Assembly: GCA_951799405.1 (NCBI GenBank)
Contig: OX637362.1
Location: forward strand, 12,696,493 to 12,760,492
Source: Agapetus fuscipes
Taxonomy: Eukaryota; Arthropoda; Insecta; Trichoptera; Glossosomatidae
Direction: 5' to 3'
DNA: 64,000 bases
The translations under genes and the position numbers were made by a program. Below the pieces are notes generated by a model that worked only from the letters and a program-made list of their open reading frames with translations, had not been told where the DNA came from and searched no databases. Shown here piece after piece: positions 1 to 10,042 of the stretch. Positions within the stretch are counted from its first letter, which is position 1; each line of letters opens with the position of its first letter.

Positions 1-173
1 TTTCAGGGAAGCACGGCAAGAGTTGCAGGGTGTTTGTCCATTTGAGATTGGGTTTTTATGTTGTAGGTTCACATGCGGCATGTGCAAGCGCGAACTTATA
101 CGTGTCTGCTTGTGAGAATGCATATTATGTGAACCCCCAATGTAACATATCTTTACAACTTAGATTAGATAAG
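1..173 (+). repeat. rep-A, copy cut by window edge
   Basis: 3' two thirds of the rep-A module, which is the 3' end of the LINE-A retrotransposon. It begins at the internal TTTCAGGGAA block and runs through the ATGCGGCATGTGCAAGCGCG block to the CTTAGATTAGAT tail. The start lies outside the window. Confidence 0.85.
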
Positions 174-1124
174 ACACAAAAGGGACCTCAACATGAACAA
201 AAATAATTAAGTAGGACACAAGAAAAGCCTTAGCTTAAACAAACATAATTAAAAGTAAACTGAATATACTTATCAATACCATATTAGTACCAAATCCATC
301 CCTTCTGTTGACCGTATTCCCAAGGAAGCAATTCCTAAGAAATGATCCAGATGACGCAAACTCCACACATGGCCGTCCTGCACCCCCTCCCTTCCTCATA
401 CCCCCGCACAATGACACCCTATAAGATTGATTCCGTTTCTAAGCCATTTAGTATTTATTTAACCACCTGATGATGCGAACGAATGTTTGCGAAACCGGTT
501 GTGGAATCAAAATAAAATATACTCTATGTAATCGTCAACAAAGTTGTTCTTACTTTTTATCTTTTAAGATGAACGATTACAAAGTGAATGCCTCTGCAAC
601 CAATAAAATTGAATTATTGCTATCAAAACTTCTGAATGATTATCACTAAATTAAAATATATAATTCTGTCACCGCCTACACATATATACTCCCTCGTTAG
701 GTAAGCTACAAAATTGTGACCAAAAATAGGTCGGTTTCACGGCTTGGGCGTTAATCGATCACAGTCTTCAGAGCTTGTGAAGAACCCGAGTACTTACAAC
801 AAAATCAAATCAATTATTAACGCCCGATAGAAAAAAAAAGTGTACAAGATCGACTCACAGTTCGTTCTATCCTTGTTGGAGAGAAATTTTCTTTACAAAA
901 CTCGAGCTGAAAATTAATTTTGGCCCATTCTTATAATTTTTGGCAGAGCTTGCTAAACGGAATTGGAGTTCTTTTCAATGAAATTGTACATTTTATCGAA
1001 AGACTGGTCCGTAGTCTAATATGTAATACTGCTTAGTCGTTAACGGAAGGTTTTGAATTCAATTCCCGGTGGCGCACTATAAAATGAACGTACAAGAAGA
1101 AAATGCATTAAAAAGGGGCTGGAC
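174..1124. other. AT-rich stretch without a gene
   Basis: No convincing coding region or full repeat. The only structured element seen is the hammerhead-like motif at 463-504. Confidence 0.5.
463..504 (+). ncRNA. Hammerhead-ribozyme-like motif (minimal, type I)
   Basis: Read on the plus strand: stem I CCAC (463-466), conserved CTGATGA (467-473), an extra T (474), stem II GCGAAC/GTTTGC (475-480 with 485-490) closed by a GAAT loop, GAAA (491-494), a two-pair helix III (A494-T499, C495-G498), cleavage triplet GTT (498-500), then stem I GTGG (501-504). Every core position of the hammerhead fold is present except for the extra T before stem II. Short-helix-III hammerheads are known from Penelope-like elements and retrozymes. 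The assignment is by inspection, and activity is inferred, not shown. Confidence 0.5.
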
Positions 1125-1387
1125 CGTCGGTGTTATGGCCGAGAGGGCCAAGTGAACTGATTTTTCTAGCGTGTTTGGAATAGAACAACGTTGGTTTGAT
1201 CCCCGCCTGGGTCATTTGACAATAACTTTGACCCTGGTTCAAAAGATGTGTTTGGGTAATTATTAATTAATAATTCATTTAAAATACACAGTTATGAATT
1301 ATTAATTGATGATATTAATACATGTTTCTGTCCAGGCAGAATAAGTTGGTGAATTGCATTCCTCTTCAAAAATTTATTTACAAGAAA
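1125..1387 (+). mobile_element. SINE-2, tRNA-derived (class II tRNA-like head)
   Basis: The head carries a box A-like TGGCCGAGAGG and a box B-like GGTTTGATCCC, about 60 bp apart as in a long-variable-arm tRNA. A body follows with inverted TAATTATTAATTAATAATTC blocks and a 3' end GGTGAATTGCATTCCTCTTC. Near-identical copies lie at 16350, 36989 and 63652 on this strand and at 15655 and 61483 on the other. Confidence 0.8.
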
Positions 1388-1454
1388 AGATATTTTTTTT
1401 ATTTTATTTAAGAAGAATAAACGGCTATGTAGCCTTTTACAATAATAATAATAA

Positions 1455-1857
1455 TCTATAATCTAAGTTGCAAGGATATATTCATTTAAAGCTCTCAGAT
1501 GTATGCCCACAAACCAACAAGTGTAGTTCGCGCTTACAAATGCTGAATGTGTACTTACAAATAAAATCCAAACCTCAAATGAACATAAGCCCCACAACTT
1601 TTGCCGACCTTCCCTGAAACAGGGGTGACATTGGCAAAGTGAACCATTTTTTACAGTATGGGTGGTCAGCCTCATACCAACCTATAAGTCAAGGAATATG
1701 AATAATAAATTACATTTAAATATAAAAAAGAACAAAACCTTACAAAGAAATCTATACAAAAAAAGTCAAAAATTTCCTATGCAAAAAATGTAGCAAATGA
1801 ATACACCAACATTAGAAATCAACATTGCAGATTAGCCGCCACTTCTTCCTGTCCAAC
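1455..1857 (-). mobile_element. LINE-A 3' fragment (5'-truncated), ATA-tail subfamily
   Basis: On the minus strand it starts in the last codons of the LINE-A ORF (complement near 1840-1857), passes the 3' UTR and ends with rep-A and a TATAATCTATAATC-type tail adjoining an AAT repeat. The copy at 59292-59898 is nearly identical but longer, so both belong to one recent subfamily. Confidence 0.8.
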
Positions 1858-2269
1858 ATTGCGATAAATATAAATATGTAGGTACATAAGTAGGTACTGT
1901 ATCTATAGGTATAAAACTAATATCTTAAAATATAACACAAATAAATGACACATAAATAATATACAAAGATGTAAATATACGATGGTTATAAAGCAATAGA
2001 ACTAACAATTTAAAAATAATAACAATAAACTTTAAAAATAATAATGCAAAAACCATAAACCAGTGTAAGCAATTGTTGTATACAAAAATTCTTGTAATAA
2101 ACAACAAATCTTCATTATATGATCAGGGTTGTCACAAACATAATATACTAAATCAGGTGTAAAATTTGCTAAAATTAATAGAATAAACAAAAGATCATTT
2201 AAAATTTCAAGGATTTTTTTATAAAAAAAATTCATACAATGCAATACAACATACAATTTACAATGTGTT
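1858..2269. other. AT-rich stretch without a gene
   Basis: Very AT-rich with runs of TAAAAATAAT. Short open frames on the minus strand look like compositional noise. No feature recognised. Confidence 0.5.
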
Positions 2270-2427
2270 GTGCAAAGAAAGAAAGAAGATGTGAAACTAA
2301 AGGTACAAAAAAAAAATATGAATGAATTGAAAGAAGGTATGTCAGGATAGGAAGAAATAGAGGCAGCTCTGCAGAGACTCTAGCCCCCCCTAGTGGAATG
2401 GTGACATAGTTACAGTTACAGTTACCA
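2270..2427 (+). mobile_element. LINE-B 3' fragment
   Basis: Degraded last codons of the LINE-B ORF (the lysine-rich end followed by the Cys-Arg-Gly-Ser-Gly region) and the terminal CCCCTAGTGGAATGG block. It ends in a GTTACAGTTACAGTTAC tail, the microsatellite tail of this family. Confidence 0.65.
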
Positions 2428-2496
2428 TCACCCGCAGATCTGGGTGTCTGCCTCCTCACACCCATCTCAACAGGCGAAATCATGCTAGCCAGATAA

Positions 2497-2672
2497 GAGC
2501 CCGTTCCCACTTGTCGGGTGTCGGATCCGTATATTCATCGGAGGTTCCAGTTGCAGAACATTTCGGACAAAATCGGTTTCCGACAAGTGTGATTAGCTCC
2601 ATACATAATGTTTTGCCCCTAGAACCTCCGATTAATATACGTATCCGACACCCGACACGGGGGATCGGGCTC
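2497..2672. mobile_element. MITE-1, Harbinger-like TIR element
   Basis: 176-bp element whose terminal inverted repeats begin GAGCCCGTTCCCACTTGTCG and extend more than 50 bp. It is flanked by TAA on both sides (2494-2496 and 2673-2675), matching the 3-bp TWA duplication of PIF/Harbinger elements. A second copy is at 6535-6712. No transposase is encoded, so it would need one in trans. Confidence 0.75.
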
Positions 2673-2675
2673 TAA

Positions 2676-3075
2676 GGTGGAGCCAAGATACTTATCACTT
2701 GTGTGTAGGAGTATAAAGTTTTTCTTTTAAATTTCCCTGAAAGGTTCACTCTCTCTTCCCAGCTCTGCGCTGGTCCAGCATTTGACGTTTCCAGTTTCGA
2801 CACTAATTGAGATGGATGGGAATTATTAAGGCCGGTGTTCATTGTACGGCAGAAACGAAGACGTTAGCCGAACCGCCTCCGACCTTAATGGCTCATTAGG
2901 GACAGTGTGCAAGTCATCAAGGACAGTTGGACAGTGGTAAGTTAACTAAAGACTTCTATATCTGTCTTTAATCTAAATTGACTAGATTGCAATTTATTTA
3001 AATCAATATGATTTTAATTTGCTTTCGTTTTCTTATTGATATCGTTTATTCGGGACTTTGATTTATGCAAATGGG
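2676..3075. other. Unassigned non-repetitive stretch
   Basis: Less AT-rich segment without repeat matches in the window and without a convincing coding region. Confidence 0.4.
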
Positions 3076-3344
3076 ATCTATAATCTTTAATCTAAATTGC
3101 AAATATACATATTAACATTTAAGGCTCATATTTAATGCATGTCCACATGCAGGCACGTGTAAGTCCGCACTTACACAAGCTGCATGTGTACACATAAAAT
3201 TTCCCAAACCTCACATGAACATAGACTGTGCAACTCTTGCCACCTTTCCCTGAAACCGGGGTGGCATTGAAAATAGTGAACCATATGTATTTACGGCATG
3301 AGGGGTCATCCTCGTACCAACCTATCAGTCGAGGAACAGAACAA
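3076..3344 (-). repeat. rep-A copy, diverged
   Basis: Antisense rep-A running from the TCTAATCTAAATTGC tail side to the TATCAGTCGAGGAAC 5' end. It is clearly older than most copies, with many substitutions across the central block. Confidence 0.7.
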
Positions 3345-3476
3345 TTAAAATTAAATTGAAAAAAAAAAACAATTCCCTTGCCGCTATCATTGCAAATCAA
3401 CGGCTATTTTTTTTGGTCTGGACATAATTCTTTTATTTTATAGTAGGTATGAAAAAACTCAAGCTCATTCTCATTA

Positions 3477-3590
3477 TATTATTTAGATTTTGGGCAGTAA
3501 CTTTGTGAAAGCACATTTTAATTAATTAAAATACTTTTTTAACTTTGTTACAATTCACTTGAGTTTTATTTTTTAAAAATCATTCTCATT
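3477..3590 (+). repeat. Fragment related to the palindrome at 14520-14761
   Basis: Shares the consecutive blocks TTTGGGCAGTAACTTTGTGA, ATTTTAATTAATTAAAATA and GTTACAATTCACTTGAG with the left part of the 14520-14761 inverted repeat. It lacks the second arm and the hammerhead-like part. Confidence 0.5.
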
Positions 3591-3795
3591 ATTTTTCTCA
3601 ATCAGAGTTTAACTAGCAAACTTAAGTTTCCAATAATCTAAGCCTTGAGAACTACAGACCTCTGCTTTAATATGATTTTGGAAAAATATACCTTTCAAAC
3701 TTCAATACCTATATTTTGTAAAATGCTTTTTAAAAAAAGGCAGAAGAAGTGACAAAAACTTACTGACACAATTTTGTTTACGAGTATCTGATGTT

Positions 3796-4099
3796 GTAAT
3801 TGTATTGTGTAATGTATTGTCGGTAATGAAATCAAGAAGACTCCAGTGGGCCGGACATGTAGCACGTGCAGAGGACTCCAGGATCATCAGAACAGTCTTG
3901 GATGGTGCCCCCTCAGGTGTTAGACCACTCGGACGTCCCAGGATACGGTGGGCAGACAACGTTGAAGCCGACGCCGAAGTTCTGGGAGTGAGGGGACCAT
4001 GGAGGGAAGCAGCACAAGGCAGAGAGTCCTGGAGGATTGTGGTGCGGGAGGTTCTGAGCCTTCAAGGCTTATGAGCCGAAGAAAGTAAAGTAAGTAGTA
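3796..4099 (+). mobile_element. LINE-D 3' fragment with 11-bp target-site duplication
   Basis: Encodes the C-terminal end of a non-LTR reverse transcriptase (about 90 residues from 3805: the L-Q-W-A-G-H-V-A-R motif, then G-R-P-R-I-R-W-A-D-N-V), stop near 4072, and a very short UTR with an AAAGTAAAGTAAG tail. The duplication TATCTGATGTT flanks it exactly at 3785-3795 and 4100-4110, so the 5'-truncated insertion is intact. The C-terminal motifs resemble RTE-group elements. Other copies are at 33356-33870 and 36236-36490 on the minus strand. Confidence 0.8.
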
Positions 4100-4110
4100 T
4101 ATCTGATGTT

Positions 4111-4462
4111 ACAAGTAAAGCAAAAATTTTGATAGCGACAATCATTAATTATTTTGTACTCTTTTTTTAGCTGCCCTCATCTGAACATCCTTGGGCTGCT
4201 AGAATTATAAATGATCGTAATTTAAAACCAGACAAATGAGAAACGAGTCAAATGGTTCTGTGTTCCGTCCATGACAAAATTCTGATTATCGATAAAAGTT
4301 ATTGTCCTTGAGTCAATTACCAAATGTTTGCATAGTTCTGGTACATATTTATTTATTTCGAATATTTTATTTCATTTCCTCTGTAATCACAATCTTGGCT
4401 ATTGACTGTATCTTAAAATAAGCATTATTTAATATCGTTTATTTAAAATTGTAATGTGAAAG
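4111..4462. other. AT-rich stretch without a gene
   Basis: Continuation of the sequence into which LINE-D inserted. No repeat or coding signal recognised. Confidence 0.4.
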
Positions 4463-4985
4463 AGAAAGGTATGGATGGACCAAATATCCGAAATTGCGAA
4501 TGAATGGAATATCCAGAGTCATAATAAAAGAAGAGCTTGTATGAAGAAGGTTATGACTCTGGAGGAAATGAAAGAAGTATGCAAGGATAGAAAGAAATGG
4601 CGGTTGATCTGTGATGTTGGCGGCTAGGGTTTGTTAAAGTGAATTTGGTTTTATGATTTAGTTTTTATGTCCATGTATATATTGTTATTTTTATTCTTTG
4701 ATTTTAAAAAATGTAATTTGTCATGTATGTTCCTTGACTTATAGGTTGTTATGCGGCTGACCACCCATAATATAAAAATTGGTTCACTTTGCCAATGTCA
4801 CCCCTGTTTCAGGGAAGGACGGCAAGAGTTGCAAGGCTTATGTTCATTTGAGATTGGGTTTTTATATTGTAGGTCCACATGCGGCATGTGTTAGCGCGAA
4901 ATTATACATATCTGCTTGTGGGAATGCATTTAGTATAAATCTTAAATGATATATATCTTTGCAGCTTAGATTAGATTAGATTAGA
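4463..4985 (+). mobile_element. LINE-A, 5'-truncated copy with complete 3' end
   Basis: The first 165 bp encode the last residues of the LINE-A protein (V-W-M-D-Q-I-S-E-I-A-N-E-W to the stop near 4625). A 3' UTR follows, then rep-A from GTTCCTTGACTTATAGG (about 4728) to an ATTAGATTAGATTAG tail at 4985. This copy and the one at 54650 show that rep-A is the 3' end of LINE-A. Confidence 0.85.
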
Positions 4986-5142
4986 AAGAGAGGTATGTAT
5001 CAGAGCTTTAAAAAATTTTAAGTGTGAATAAACTTGAGTGTGAATGAGAACTGAGAAAAATGTGAACGAAGAAAACATCGAAAAATTATGGGAGTAGGTA
5101 ACATGAAAGATGAAATAATTGAATGTGTTAAGAAAGTTGCAA

Positions 5143-5415
5143 GGATATATTCATTCAAAGCTCTCAGCTGTATGCCCACAAACAAACACGTGTAGTTCGC
5201 GCTTACAAATGCTGAATGTGTACTTACAAATAAAATCCAAACCTCAAATGAACATAAGCCCTGCAACTCTTGCCGACATTCCCTGAAACAGGGGTAACAT
5301 TGGCAAAGTGAACCATTTTTTACAGTATGGGTGGTCAGCCTCATACCAACCTATAAGTCAAGCAATACGACCCCTTCCGGGAAAATGCGGCAAGAAGTTA
5401 CACTATATGTGTAGA
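5143..5415 (-). repeat. rep-A copy joined to a SINE-3 tail scrap
   Basis: Antisense rep-A (5143-5364) in the GCAAGGATATATTCATT subfamily. It is directly followed by about 50 bp of plus-strand SINE-3 3' end (5366-5415: CGACCCCTTCCGGG to TTACACTATATGTGTAG). Confidence 0.75.
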
Positions 5416-5575
5416 AGTCAAGAGGAAATTAGCCATGATGATAGCCGATCTTCGATAAAAGTGGCAGCAAGATAAGAATAAGAAGCTAGATCTATTGACT
5501 GTTTGTCCCATTCTAGAAACTACATAAAATAAAGATGTGGATTTAAATTCAATAAAAAATGAAATACAAGTTTCC

Positions 5576-5781
5576 AGGGGTGGAAGTCTCGACGTTCGTC
5601 GGCAGATCTTATCGTACTTATTATGTGAAGATAGGACGGAATAAAACACGGCGGTGCCTGAACAGCTGATTGTTGTTTCATAAAAAATGGATCAGCTGTT
5701 GATACGCCGTCATGTTTAATTTCGTCCTATCTTCAAATAGATACGATAACACCTATCGAGGGTCGTCGAGACTCTCCCCCC
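5576..5781. mobile_element. MITE-2, palindromic TIR element
   Basis: Two arms of about 85-95 bp in inverted orientation, outer GTGGAAGTCTCGACG against CGTCGAGACTCTCCCC, inner GAAGATAGGACGGAAT against AATTTCGTCCTATCTTC. The spacer is short. Its termini resemble MITE-3 at 14964. Non-coding. Confidence 0.7.
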
Positions 5782-5784
5782 TTT

Positions 5785-6295
5785 TTTAAGGAATCCTGTG
5801 AGGGAGACTCCCTAGATTTCAGGGGCTCTAGCAGTATATGACACTTGTTGAAGTGCCGCAGAGGTGTTCACGGGCTTGGTCGTCGCTAGAAGAGCCAATA
5901 CTAAAGCAAGACCCAGTTGTTGTAAGGCTAGATGGACCTTTTGATGACCGGTCTTCGGTAAAGGTTAATAAATTGTTCAACCCCACGAAGAGCATATTTG
6001 AAAACATAAATTATATTGATTGATTATTCATGTTTTCTTAAAACCAAATTTCTAATTAAACACTGTTTCTTTTCATTCAATATATCAATTTATTTCAATT
6101 ATAGATTACGAACGTTTTCGACCCTAAGCGTAAATAAAGAAAAATATAAATAATAATCAATCAATATGAATTTTCACAGTGTTAATACACAAACCATAAA
6201 AAATATAATAAATGATATTTGTTTGTGTTCCGCCGGCATTCGAACCCATAATCTTCCATTTACGAGTGCAATGTGCTGCCACTGGACTCCGGACC
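5785..6295 (-). mobile_element. SINE-1 (tail type 2), interrupted
   Basis: Minus-strand SINE-1: tail and core at 5785-6018 (TGACACTTGTTGAAGTGCCG to GCATATTTGAAAACATAAAT), tRNA-like head at 6219-6295 with box B complement GGCATTCGAACCC. About 200 bp at 6019-6218 interrupt it. The insert begins TTGATTGATTATT and ends AATAATCAATCAA, inverted copies of each other, and contains GAACGTTTTCGACC, a block seen at ends of Penelope-like remnants. Confidence 0.7.
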
Positions 6296-6534
6296 CTATG
6301 TGTGTCTGCAGGTTATTATGGTAATAATAAAACGGAGGGTCCTCTCATATCAGATGAGGGTCGTCCAGGATGAGGGTGACGCTCAGTTTATTAGGATCGG
6401 CGGATGATAATGAAGACTTGACCTTAATGACGGGGCCAGGACAGCGGGTGGTCACCGGAAAAGGTGGGACTAGGTAGAAATAATAGATCGGTGATGCTAG
6501 GCGCTGTAAGGGAAAAGGCGAATATATATTCTTA

Positions 6535-6712
6535 GAGCCCGTTCCCACTTGTCGCGTGTCGGATCCGTATATTGATCGGAGGTTCCAGTGGCAGAACATT
6601 ATGTATGGAGCTATTCACACTTGTCGGAAACCAATTTTGTCCGAAATGCCCTACATTACTGGAACCTCCAAACAATATACGGATCCGACACCCGACAAGT
6701 GGTAACGGGCTC
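6535..6712. mobile_element. MITE-1, second copy
   Basis: 178 bp with the same termini as the element at 2497 (GAGCCCGTTCCCACTTGTCG). Flanks are TTA on the left and TAA on the right, so the 3-bp duplication is imperfect here. Confidence 0.75.
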
Positions 6713-6899
6713 TAATGATTTTAGTTAGGTCAAACTGCAATTTATTTTACACTACGTCGGTTTACAATGTATTGTCGGTTTTCTAGCTCTTAGTTTCTCG
6801 AATTCATGGCTCAATGTTTCAATCGACTCTCTCACACGATTGCGGTCCAAATACATAGCGTCTAAACGAATATTTCAGACCCTTCTGTAGTCAACCTCT

Positions 6900-7412
6900 T
6901 CACACACAAGTTGCTGGGTTTATGTTCATTTGAGGCTTGGATTTTAATTTGTAAGAACCTACACATTCATCATTTGTAAGCGCGAACTTACTCGTATTTA
7001 ATGAATTGTTTTTGTGATTTTTTAGGTTACAGCATGGTTAACATGCAGCCTTTTTATCTGCCGACGTTATCGCCTTCACGAGTGGGAAGCATTTTCAAAG
7101 CGAGTTATAACAGCGTGGCGGTCTTCGTTGTCTCCTCGGTAGTCTGTCGTTGCTAACTGGTTGGAGCGGTGTTGTCCCTCATGTCCGACAAGCTGCTCCA
7201 TGGATGATCTCTTTGCGGGAAACCAAAGAGCTGTAGACATTGCTCGTTACTGGGCCAATACGGTGTGAAGCTGACACGAAGAAGAAGAAGAACTGGTTGG
7301 AGTTTTGTCGTGTCTTGCTCAGTGAAAGTTGAATACTTTATTTTACATGTGTTTTTTTGTGGGCATTTGATATGAGCTTTAAATGTTAATATATCCTTGC
7401 ATCTTAGATTAT
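6900..7412 (+). repeat. rep-A copy split by about 350 bp
   Basis: The rep-A centre is at 6900-7000 (TTTATGTTCATTTGAGGCTT to AAGCGCGAACTTACTCG). Its 3' end resumes at about 7345-7412 (TTTGTGGGCATTTGATATG to CATCTTAGATTATAG). The insert has GAAGAAGAAGAAC near 7280, similar to a LINE-C tail, but no clear family. Confidence 0.5.
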
Positions 7413-7690
7413 AGAAAGATCGATAGCACTTGTTTAGTTTTGCCATTAAGTTAGCGATATAAAAGCCAACACATTGCATTTCTAACCTCTTTTTGGCATA
7501 ATTGGCAGTCTGTGACCACGTCCCAATATCACACAGGTCACGCTTCCATGCTATAGCCTTCATAATCTTTCGGCTCCGTGTATTGGGTATACTCTCATTA
7601 TCACACCCGTAAATATGCCAAATGCGTTTAATTTTCTTCGACCAATTCTCTGCAAATCTTCTTATTTTTTTCTGATTATTATTATTATTA
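7413..7690 (-). CDS. Unrecognised open frame, about 90 codons
   Basis: On the minus strand a stop-free frame runs from about 7690 into the neighbouring rep-A. It contains an internal Met at 7563. The predicted peptide includes the segments E-N-W-S-K-K-I-K-R-I-W-H-I-Y, then W-K-R-D-L-C-D-I-G-T-W-S-Q-T-A-N-Y and L-E-M-Q-C-V-G-F-Y-I-A-N-L-M. The regular Trp and Cys spacing and balanced composition look more like genuine coding sequence than the AT-driven frames elsewhere. I do not recognise the family. It has no clear splice signals and is bounded by SINE-2 upstream and rep-A downstream. It could be a scrap of a transposon protein or of a host exon. Confidence 0.25.
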
Positions 7691-7694
7691 TTTT

Positions 7695-7893
7695 TAAATA
7701 GATTTGTGGAAAGGAATGCAATCCACTAACCTATTTTGCCTGGCCAGTTGTCTTACTGCGAAAACAGAAGCTTGTGTGCATACAACGGCATCTGTTGAAC
7801 CAGGGTCGAACTTATCGTCGCGGGATTCGAATCAGCGTTATCCGGTTCCAAATAACCTGTCTTGATCCCCGCGGCCATAACACCGACATAATT
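7695..7893 (-). mobile_element. SINE-2 variant (short-body subfamily)
   Basis: Minus-strand SINE-2 with the GGCCATAACACCGAC head end and the CACTAACCTATTTTGCCTGG tail end. The body contains GCGAAAACAGAAGCTTGTGT instead of the usual TAATTATT blocks. The same variant body occurs at 40058-40205. Confidence 0.6.
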
Positions 7894-7917
7894 ATTAAAT
7901 TATATCCCTAACTAACT

Positions 7918-8060
7918 GTTCCTTGACAAATAGGTTGGTATGCGGCTGACAACCCATGCAGTAGAAAATGTTTCACTTTGCCAATGTCCCCCCTGTTTTA
8001 GGGAAGGTCGGCAAGAGTTGCAGGGTGTATTCCCATGTGAGATTCGGGTTTTGAATTGTT
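7918..8060 (+). repeat. rep-A copy, 3'-truncated
   Basis: Starts at the usual GTTCCTTGACAAATAGG and stops after the TGTGAGATTCGGG block. A scrap of SINE-1 head complement (ACTACGGATCGGTCC) follows. Confidence 0.7.
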
Positions 8061-8105
8061 AACCAATAGACTACGGATCGGTCCAATCCAATCCAATATT
8101 CTCCA

Positions 8106-8470
8106 AGTTGCAAAGATATGTAACACTAAGGATTCAAATTTTCTAAGGTTGGTGCATTAACGGAGTAAAAATTTTTTTTTAATTAAAATTTTAGATTCAT
8201 AGTTAGTGCACAAAAAGAATGATGACTTGGAGACCTCGAACGACGAAGAGAAGTGTAGGGCGACCACAGTTGAGATGGAAGGATGACCTGAACCGGCATG
8301 CTGGCGCGACCTGGACGCAGATTGCACAAGACAGGTCGATATGGAAACAGATGGAGGAGGCCTTCGTCCAGGAGTGGACGGAAATGGGTTAAAGAAGAAG
8401 AGAAGAGAAAAAGAGTTAGTGCACACATGCAGGTTCGCGCTTTCAAATGCTGCATACGAATTTACATATT
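8106..8470 (-). repeat. rep-A copy interrupted by LINE-C
   Basis: Antisense rep-A tail side at 8106-8145 and its GCAGGTTCGCGCTTTCAAATG block at 8426-8470. LINE-C with its duplication lies between them. Confidence 0.5.
8213..8413 (+). mobile_element. LINE-C 3' fragment with 12-bp target-site duplication
   Basis: Encodes a reverse-transcriptase C-terminus: G-R-P-Q-L-R-W-K-D-D-L, then W-T-Q-I-A-Q-D-R, then E-A-F-V-Q-E-W-T-E, with stop TAA at 8388-8390. The GAAGAAGAGAAGAGAAAAAG tail follows immediately. AGTTAGTGCACA flanks it exactly (8201-8212 and 8414-8425). The motif order is typical of RTE-type non-LTR elements. Other copies are at 15123-15283 and 62185-62330. Confidence 0.8.
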
Positions 8471-9649
8471 AAAATTATAATAATATTAGAAATCAATTTG
8501 TGCACTGCATTTCTCTTCCAAAATATTTTGCATTTTATTTGAAAATTTAATACATATATTTTTGCAAAAACGCACCGCCAATTGCAAAGGCTCTGCGCGA
8601 GTTGATTACTCCATAATTTCGCAAATGAAATGATGGAATATGTTGTTGAATATTTCCCCAGCAAACTATTTCATATTTTCACTTTGTGTCTGTAAATTTT
8701 CATTCAATTTGTGTAATTTGGTTTCGTCGCAGTTTTGTAAATTTGTCACTTTGTGATTAAACATTTTGCATGGAATGGCCAATACTGCAAACGAGTTGTA
8801 TTTTGTTTTTATGAAAATATTCTGACAAATTTGAAAAAACTTTTTTTATTATATTTGCATCACTGGCGGCTCTCCAGTTTTTACGAAAAAGGCTTGAAGC
8901 ATAGTTTTTGTTTTTCTTGTCATTTCTCTTCTTATTTATTTTTTACTGACTATTACAGCAGCTCTCTACTGGTTTTAATTTGTAAAATTGTTTTTTTTTG
9001 TATTGACTTATTTTTTAGATTTTTTATCTTCATACTCCTGTTACCGTTCTTGCATATTTTGAATTGCTCATTTTGAAAATTTAAAATCTTCATTTGGCTT
9101 TAAACTTTTTACACTTTCATCTTTATATGTTAATAAGTTTGTTGTTGTTTTTCGTTAAATAATTTATTAACAGTTAAATAAACAAATGAATTGAGAACAT
9201 CATTAATTGATGAGTCATTCACTTTGTAACCTTTCAATTTTAAACAATTATAGATTAAGAATAAAGAATAAATAATACATGTGTTTGGGTGTAAGGTGGT
9301 ACAATGCACTTTTTTCCAGGTATGAGCATGATAAGCACGCAGATCCTAGGGCCATTAAGTACATGATCAGCAATTAATATTTGAAAGAGGTGTAAATAGT
9401 TGAGTGTTTATATTTGATTGGTTTTTTGTATATTATTCTTATCATTATTATTTTTGTTATTTTTTTCATATATCTACATGTGTGTATATATGTATAATTC
9501 CTATTTCTGTATTTTCTATTTAAACATGTTACCTCTTTATGTTATTTTATTTTATTTTTTGTCTTTCTGTTTTTTGCTGAGTAAATGACTAAATGGTGTA
9601 TATATTATTTTTGTTTTTTATGATTTTTATCTATTAAGTGATTAATTTT
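8471..9649. other. Long AT-rich stretch
   Basis: No convincing coding region. Oligo-T runs and TTTATTTTT blocks dominate. Parts may be the 3' UTR of the poly(A)-tailed element ending at 9802. Confidence 0.4.
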
Positions 9650-9765
9650 AAGTTAAGATAAGTTGGAATCCTCCCCAAAACACAAGCTATGCTTACTTTG
9701 GGGAGTATTTATTGTAATTAGATTTTTAAAATTTATTTTTATTGTAATACTTTGTACATATTGAT

Positions 9766-9802
<37 letters not shown>
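9650..9802 (+). mobile_element. 3' end of a poly(A)-tailed retroelement
   Basis: A hairpin CTCCCCAAAACACAAG...CTTACTTTGGGGAG is followed by ATTGTAATACTTTGTACATATTG-like sequence (9738-9764). A run of about 34 A follows at 9769-9802. Hairpin plus long poly(A) is the usual 3' end of a CR1/L1-type non-LTR element, though a processed transcript cannot be excluded. The upstream limit is not visible. Confidence 0.5.
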
Positions 9803-9804
<2 letters not shown>

Positions 9805-10042
9805 TTTTTTTAAATAATTAAAAAAAAATTAAGGTTTATTTTTTAACAGCTTTATTTCACAGTTTCTCAATCTATGTAGTAATGACTATCTGCCTGCTTT
9901 TTTCTAACTCATCAGTCATCCACGCATTTTTTTTCTATAGGCTTACTTGTACTACCAGAAAGGTCCATTTTGCTAGGCCCCAGAAAACGCAACTAAGCTA
10001 CACATATAGTGTAACTTCTTGCCTGCGTTATTTTCGAAGGGG

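Noticed and set aside
1463..1675. Conserved small protein beginning M-R-L-T-T-H, found in several places
   Set aside because: It is the translation of rep-A on one strand. Copies differ by frameshifts and stops, and the region is the untranslated 3' end of LINE-A.
3805..4074. Plus-strand 89-residue frame as an independent gene
   Set aside because: It is the C-terminal end of the LINE-D reverse transcriptase within a 5'-truncated insertion bounded by an 11-bp duplication.
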